DNA of 64,000 nucleotides from Lewinella sp050633125 (GTDB taxonomy: Bacteria > Bacteroidota > Bacteroidia > Chitinophagales > Saprospiraceae). Where the stretch lies: assembly GCF_050633125.1 (NCBI RefSeq), contig NZ_JBOEFX010000001.1, forward strand, positions 1 to 64,000. Reading direction: 5' to 3'. The translations under genes and the position numbers were made by a program. Below the pieces are notes generated by a model that saw only the letters and a list, made by a program, of their open reading frames with translations, was not told the origin of the DNA and ran no database searches. This document shows, in pieces, positions 60,647-64,000 of this stretch (positions within the stretch are counted from its first letter, which is position 1; every line of letters begins with the position of its first letter).

Positions 60647-62836
60647 TTACTGAATTAGCAACTTGCTTTTGAAGCGTATCTCTTCTATCTCTCTAATCTC
60701 AAGTATATAAATTCCATTAGCTATGTTTTTACAGATGTGCTGATGCTCCATTCCTTCAAACATGAAATGATCTACCTTCCGACCGTACAAATCAAAAATG
60801 CTGACGGTATAGGATCCCACCTCTTTCATTTCAATAGTTAGTTCCTTGTTTTGTGTTGGGTTGGGGTAAACTCGTATTTGTGAGTGCTCATTTTCTTCTT
60901 CCTCCTCATTAGGCGGTGGTGGATCTCCTCCTATGATAGCTATTCTGGTAAAATTTGTATTCCCGTCATTGTCCGTAACAATAGCTTGTAGGTAATGAAC
61001 TTCATGAGAAAGGTCCTGAATCGTAGTAGTTAAATTAGTGAATATGTAGGGCGCTTCATTATCCGTCCCGACTGGTTCTCCATTGATTAGCAATTTCACA
61101 TTTTGAATTGTTCCATCACTATCCGACGCATTAACTTCAATATCACCCCCCTCCCAAGTGGACACATCAATAGCACTCATTGGATTTATAAAACCCACAT
61201 TGGGTAGCTCCCCATGAAATCCTCTATCAGAAAAATTTCCATATCCACCCCAAGTAGCTAGCAAATCATATATTTCTCCTGATTGCTGCTCAGGTATTAA
61301 AACATTATCAAGAGCACTCACGCCTAATCGGTCTTCTAATTGCTGGATATAAAGACTTCTGGGATGCACGTTAGTACCCCAACTTTCCCAATATCCGTCG
61401 CCTGTCTGATTTGTGCCAATACAGCCAATGCCCCAATTCATTGAGCCCTGTGGACTGTCTACGCGAAACTCTCCATTGTAGGAGTCCATATTCCAAAACA
61501 TAGTTTGTGCACCTGACCATCCATGTCCACTACCCGAGCTACCCCGGTTCCAAACCCTGGTAGAACCTCCTCGAATGTTGTCAAAAAGGGTCCCAGTAGC
61601 CCATCTATGGTGAGGGCCAATGTCTGAGTTAGCGCTCTCTGCGAGCCCGTCCAAAAAAACATTGGGTCCGGTGACTCTGGATCCTGTCACAAAATCGTGT
61701 CGTCCATTAATTGAGTAGCATCGTTGAAATAGATTTCCTAATCCCTCTTGGATAGCAAAAGGATATCTTCTGCCTCCAGAAACTTGAGATTTTGGATCAA
61801 TGTATGCGCAATCCTGAACCGTTGTAAAATGAGCACTTTCAATATTTACGGTACTATAAGCAAGATACTGACCGGTTACTTGTTTTACCCAACAGTTTTC
61901 TGAATCTTTTAGTCTAACCGCAGTCCAGGCATGAGATTCATCCAGATTACCATCGTAAAAAGATTGGATTCTCATGTTTTCAACACCGCAATGACTGATG
62001 CGCCTTGATGATTGGATTTTCGAAATCGACCCGCCTCCATACATCTCTTCCATAACATCAACGATGGGAATATTGATGGAAATAGTATTGCCAGATATGG
62101 CAGTGATCATTCGTTCATGATCAATAGTATAGTCATCAGGTGTCCAGCCATTACAATCACTGTTTCCAGCACAGAGTGTTTCCTGATCCATGCCTAATGC
62201 ATCGATCCAGACTTGGTTTGGTGTTCTAGTAACCACAATTTTTTCTCCAACCTCAAAATCCGATGCATCCTCAACCTCAAAGGAATAGGCTCCCACCGGT
62301 ACATAATCGGTTGTAATAGCTTGTTCCGATTGTTCATCTTTAATGATAATGGTACCACTTGGCCCCAGAATATTGATAACACTATGATCAACTCGCGGAT
62401 TTGAATGGAGCACAGTTCCGTTTAATCCTTGCCCTTCCCCTCTTAAAACAACTCCAGACGCTCTGACTGCCAAAATGTTTTCTAAACTATAATGCCCTGC
62501 TTTAATTAATACGACACCTCGAAATCCATTTTGATCAGGTTCGAGTGCTGCGACTAGATCAATTGCAGCCTGAATTCTTCGAGCATCCTCTCCTTCTTCT
62601 GGAGTAACTGTAACCTTAATCTCAATATCAGTAGGAAGTGAAACACCTCCCCCCATGTATCCAGCGTAAGAAAAATCCGGAATGGTGTTGACTTCATTTG
62701 ATTGCCCCGTCATAGAGAAAGGAACATAAGTTAATTCACCTTGATCTAAATAGACCAATTGAGAAGAGTTTTGCCCATGAGCTAAATAAGCCCCAATAAG
62801 GTTAAAAATCAGAAATAATAATCGTTGAGCATTCAT
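60647..62836 (-). CDS. Secreted right-handed beta-helix protein, candidate lyase of unknown family
   Basis: A 729-residue protein with a signal peptide (MNAQRLLFLIFNLIGAYLAHG) and an N-terminal pectate-lyase-superfamily start (RRIQAAIDLVAALEPDQNG, FRGVVLIKAGHYSLENILAV). Parallel beta-helix coils follow (VVLRGEGQGLNGTVL, CGVENMRIQSFYDG, DHERMITAISGNTISI), then a conserved-looking segment NGRHDFVTGSRVTGPNVFLD with GPHHRWATGTLFDN. An Ig-like domain (about 560-640, VKLLINGEPVGTDNEAPYIF) and a type A T9SS tail end the protein. The fold is common to polysaccharide lyases and hydrolases. No catalytic set of a named family was recognised. Its place beside susC makes alginate or an associated glycan the probable substrate. 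Confidence 0.7.
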   Translation of the reverse strand: MNAQRLLFLIFNLIGAYLAHGQNSSQLVYLDQGELTYVPFSMTGQSNEVNTIPDFSYAGYMGGGVSLPTDIEIKVTVTPEEGEDARRIQAAIDLVAALEPDQNGFRGVVLIKAGHYSLENILAVRASGVVLRGEGQGLNGTVLHSNPRVDHSVINILGPSGTIIIKDEQSEQAITTDYVPVGAYSFEVEDASDFEVGEKIVVTRTPNQVWIDALGMDQETLCAGNSDCNGWTPDDYTIDHERMITAISGNTISINIPIVDVMEEMYGGGSISKIQSSRRISHCGVENMRIQSFYDGNLDESHAWTAVRLKDSENCWVKQVTGQYLAYSTVNIESAHFTTVQDCAYIDPKSQVSGGRRYPFAIQEGLGNLFQRCYSINGRHDFVTGSRVTGPNVFLDGLAESANSDIGPHHRWATGTLFDNIRGGSTRVWNRGSSGSGHGWSGAQTMFWNMDSYNGEFRVDSPQGSMNWGIGCIGTNQTGDGYWESWGTNVHPRSLYIQQLEDRLGVSALDNVLIPEQQSGEIYDLLATWGGYGNFSDRGFHGELPNVGFINPMSAIDVSTWEGGDIEVNASDSDGTIQNVKLLINGEPVGTDNEAPYIFTNLTTTIQDLSHEVHYLQAIVTDNDGNTNFTRIAIIGGDPPPPNEEEEENEHSQIRVYPNPTQNKELTIEMKEVGSYTVSIFDLYGRKVDHFMFEGMEHQHICKNIANGIYILEIREIEEIRFKSKLLIQ

Positions 62837-62966
62837 AATCTAAATGGAAATATATCTGAGCAGAAGGTAAGTAGTAAAATTGATACATTGAGACATTTTT
62901 CTCCTTTAGAGCTTGATAATAAGGTGTCTAGTTGGATGAGATAAAAACTTAATATATTACCAAAAC

Positions 62967-63001
62967 AAAAAGAGGAGCACCTGAATAGGCACTCCTCTTT
63001 T
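62967..63001 (-). terminator. Intrinsic terminator after the PKD gene
   Basis: On the minus strand GAGGAGTGCCT pairs with AGGTGCTCCTC around an ATTC loop (two wobbles) and is followed by TTTTTGTTTT. It lies about 60 bp beyond the stop of the gene at 63059, so that gene ends a transcript separate from the beta-helix gene. Confidence 0.85.
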
Positions 63002-63058
63002 CTGATGAAGGAAACTCATGTTTCACTTCTACTAACATCTCATTGAGACATTAACAGT

Positions 63059-64000
63059 TTATTCATCTTCCCCTACAGTAGCGTCTGCACTGTTCACATG
63101 ATAAGGAGAATCAAGGTTAATATCAGGGTTTAAATTATCGCCTGCTACTCTTCCTTGGAAGTTATCTTCGAAAGCCACTACTTCAGTTCCTGAATCTGAA
63201 GAATATATTACTATATCATCAACATGAAACATCCCATCAGAAATAGCTGAATTTCCAGCATATTTCCACTGGAAATTAGCAGCGCCATCTTTGACAGCAG
63301 CTAAATGCGGAGCTTCGTCATCAACACCACCGTTAGTAGTACTAACCGCATCAGTGATTACAGTCTGGCCATCAATTATAACGGTATACGTTGGATAATT
63401 GGTGCCATCAGCAGACCAACTTATCTCTACAGGAATCCAAACATCAGCCATTCCCTCTGGAAAATTAGCAGCTGCAATAGTCGCATCGGAAGCTCCTTCA
63501 CGGAACTCATGCGGTGCATTGTCTTTCAACCTCACTTCGACCATTGCAAAATCACCAGTTGTGGAATTACCTGAAACGTTGATAAAGCCATCCTGAATAT
63601 CCATATCTACAGGACCTTCAGCTACTCGGTACATAAAAGTAATTCTTCCGTTTCGAATAGAATCCATCGGTGCATATCTAAGCTCACCAGTATCGCTATC
63701 CGTCATGTCAGTAATAATAGCATACCTGTTCTTAGGTGCTGTAACTTCTACTGTTTCAGTTGTTGTAGCAACTACTCCATCGGAAGCGGTTACAGTCAAT
63801 GTTACGGTATAAGTACCCTCACCAGAAAAGGTATGGGTAGGGTTCTCGTCAGTTGAAGTCCCGTCGCCACCAAAGTCCCATGATGAATCGAAACTAGTAT
63901 CCGTGATTCCATTTACCACGGAGTTGTTTGTGAAATCATAGGTCAAAGAATTGTCGGCATCAACCTGTGCGGTGAAACTGGCAACAACGGTTGATAGATC
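63059..64000 (-). CDS. PKD-domain surface protein, 5' end cut by window
   Basis: The frame is open to the window end, so the N-terminus is missing; the TTG at 63944-63946 is internal to the PKD domain. Visible are a PKD domain (VVASFTAQVDADNSLTYDF to TYTVTLTVTASDGV, with WDFGGDG) and a C-terminal beta-sandwich of about 215 residues (NRYAIITDMTDSDTGELRYA, WIPVEISWSADGTNYPTYTV, FHVDDIVIYSSDSG) that looks like a LamG or carbohydrate-binding fold. There is no T9SS tail. Such proteins often follow SusCD pairs in marine alginate and laminarin loci as surface glycan-binding proteins, so another SusCD pair may lie beyond the window. Confidence 0.7.
   Translation of the reverse strand, partial: DLSTVVASFTAQVDADNSLTYDFTNNSVVNGITDTSFDSSWDFGGDGTSTDENPTHTFSGEGTYTVTLTVTASDGVVATTTETVEVTAPKNRYAIITDMTDSDTGELRYAPMDSIRNGRITFMYRVAEGPVDMDIQDGFINVSGNSTTGDFAMVEVRLKDNAPHEFREGASDATIAAANFPEGMADVWIPVEISWSADGTNYPTYTVIIDGQTVITDAVSTTNGGVDDEAPHLAAVKDGAANFQWKYAGNSAISDGMFHVDDIVIYSSDSGTEVVAFEDNFQGRVAGDNLNPDINLDSPYHVNSADATVGEDE

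Overview
The window looks like chromosomal DNA of a marine, polysaccharide-degrading Bacteroidota, most likely a Saprospiria/Lewinella-like lineage. Four things support this: type IX secretion C-terminal domains of both kinds (gliding-associated type B at about 6-8 kb, type A on the lyases at 50-63 kb), SusC/SusD pairs, TAnnTTTG-type promoters, and LytS/LytTR sensors with beta-propeller inputs. The lineage is an inference from gene content; no rRNA is present.

Layout. 0-5.9 kb: a truncated SPOR-domain gene, a DUF3592-like membrane protein, a type I pullulanase lipoprotein, an asparagine-synthase-like protein and a small secreted protein. 6-11.4 kb: a large type B-sorted surface protein, then a sulfotransferase, a GT2 glycosyltransferase and a MOP flippase that look like surface-glycan genes. 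11.4-18.6 kb: two tandem paralogous LytS-type sensor kinases behind a LytTR response regulator. 18.8-26.4 kb: small secreted and membrane proteins, tRNA-Arg(CCG), a solitary PD-(D/E)XK nuclease gene and a PAP2 phosphatase. 26.6-29.4 kb: a two-gene isoquinoline-oxidoreductase-like molybdenum hydroxylase, its genes separated by a long imperfect palindrome. 29.4-30.1 kb: a second long palindrome beside an ATP-grasp gene remnant. 30-43.7 kb: mostly housekeeping genes (enoyl-CoA hydratase, SppA, a TPR protein plus TPR-AAA ATPase pair, an MBL hydrolase, a NamZ-like muramidase, a DnaQ/GIY-YIG nuclease, selU, selD, a CBS protein). The selU-selD gap holds a probable structured non-coding RNA.

43.7-64 kb is an alginate utilization locus on the minus strand. 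It encodes a SusC/SusD uptake pair, a secreted double-PL7 alginate lyase, a secreted PL6 lyase, a PL17 oligoalginate lyase, a hexuronate-type MFS transporter, KDG kinase and KDPG aldolase. A FadR/GntR-type regulator and two further surface proteins (a beta-helix protein of unknown specificity and a PKD protein cut by the window end) belong to the same block. The implied route is surface cleavage by PL7/PL6, SusCD import, PL17 conversion to the unsaturated monouronate (DEH), MFS import, reduction to KDG, then KdgK and Eda to pyruvate and glyceraldehyde-3-phosphate. The DEH reductase is not in the window. Paired TTGGTnnACCAA-type palindromes, 15 bp apart, occur upstream of both the GntR gene and susC and are the best candidate operators of this regulon.

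The most unusual non-gene content is a set of long intergenic palindromes: a three-copy family ending in TTATTTTCGTGCTGTTCC, two long imperfect hairpins at 27.1 and 29.5 kb, and a dispersed TTAGAGCTTGTTTGG-like motif. I did not find a clearly new multi-gene defence or biosynthetic system. The best candidates for novelty are the orphan nuclease at 21.6 kb, the double-PL7 enzyme, the beta-helix protein at 60.6 kb, the selU-selD RNA and the repeat families.
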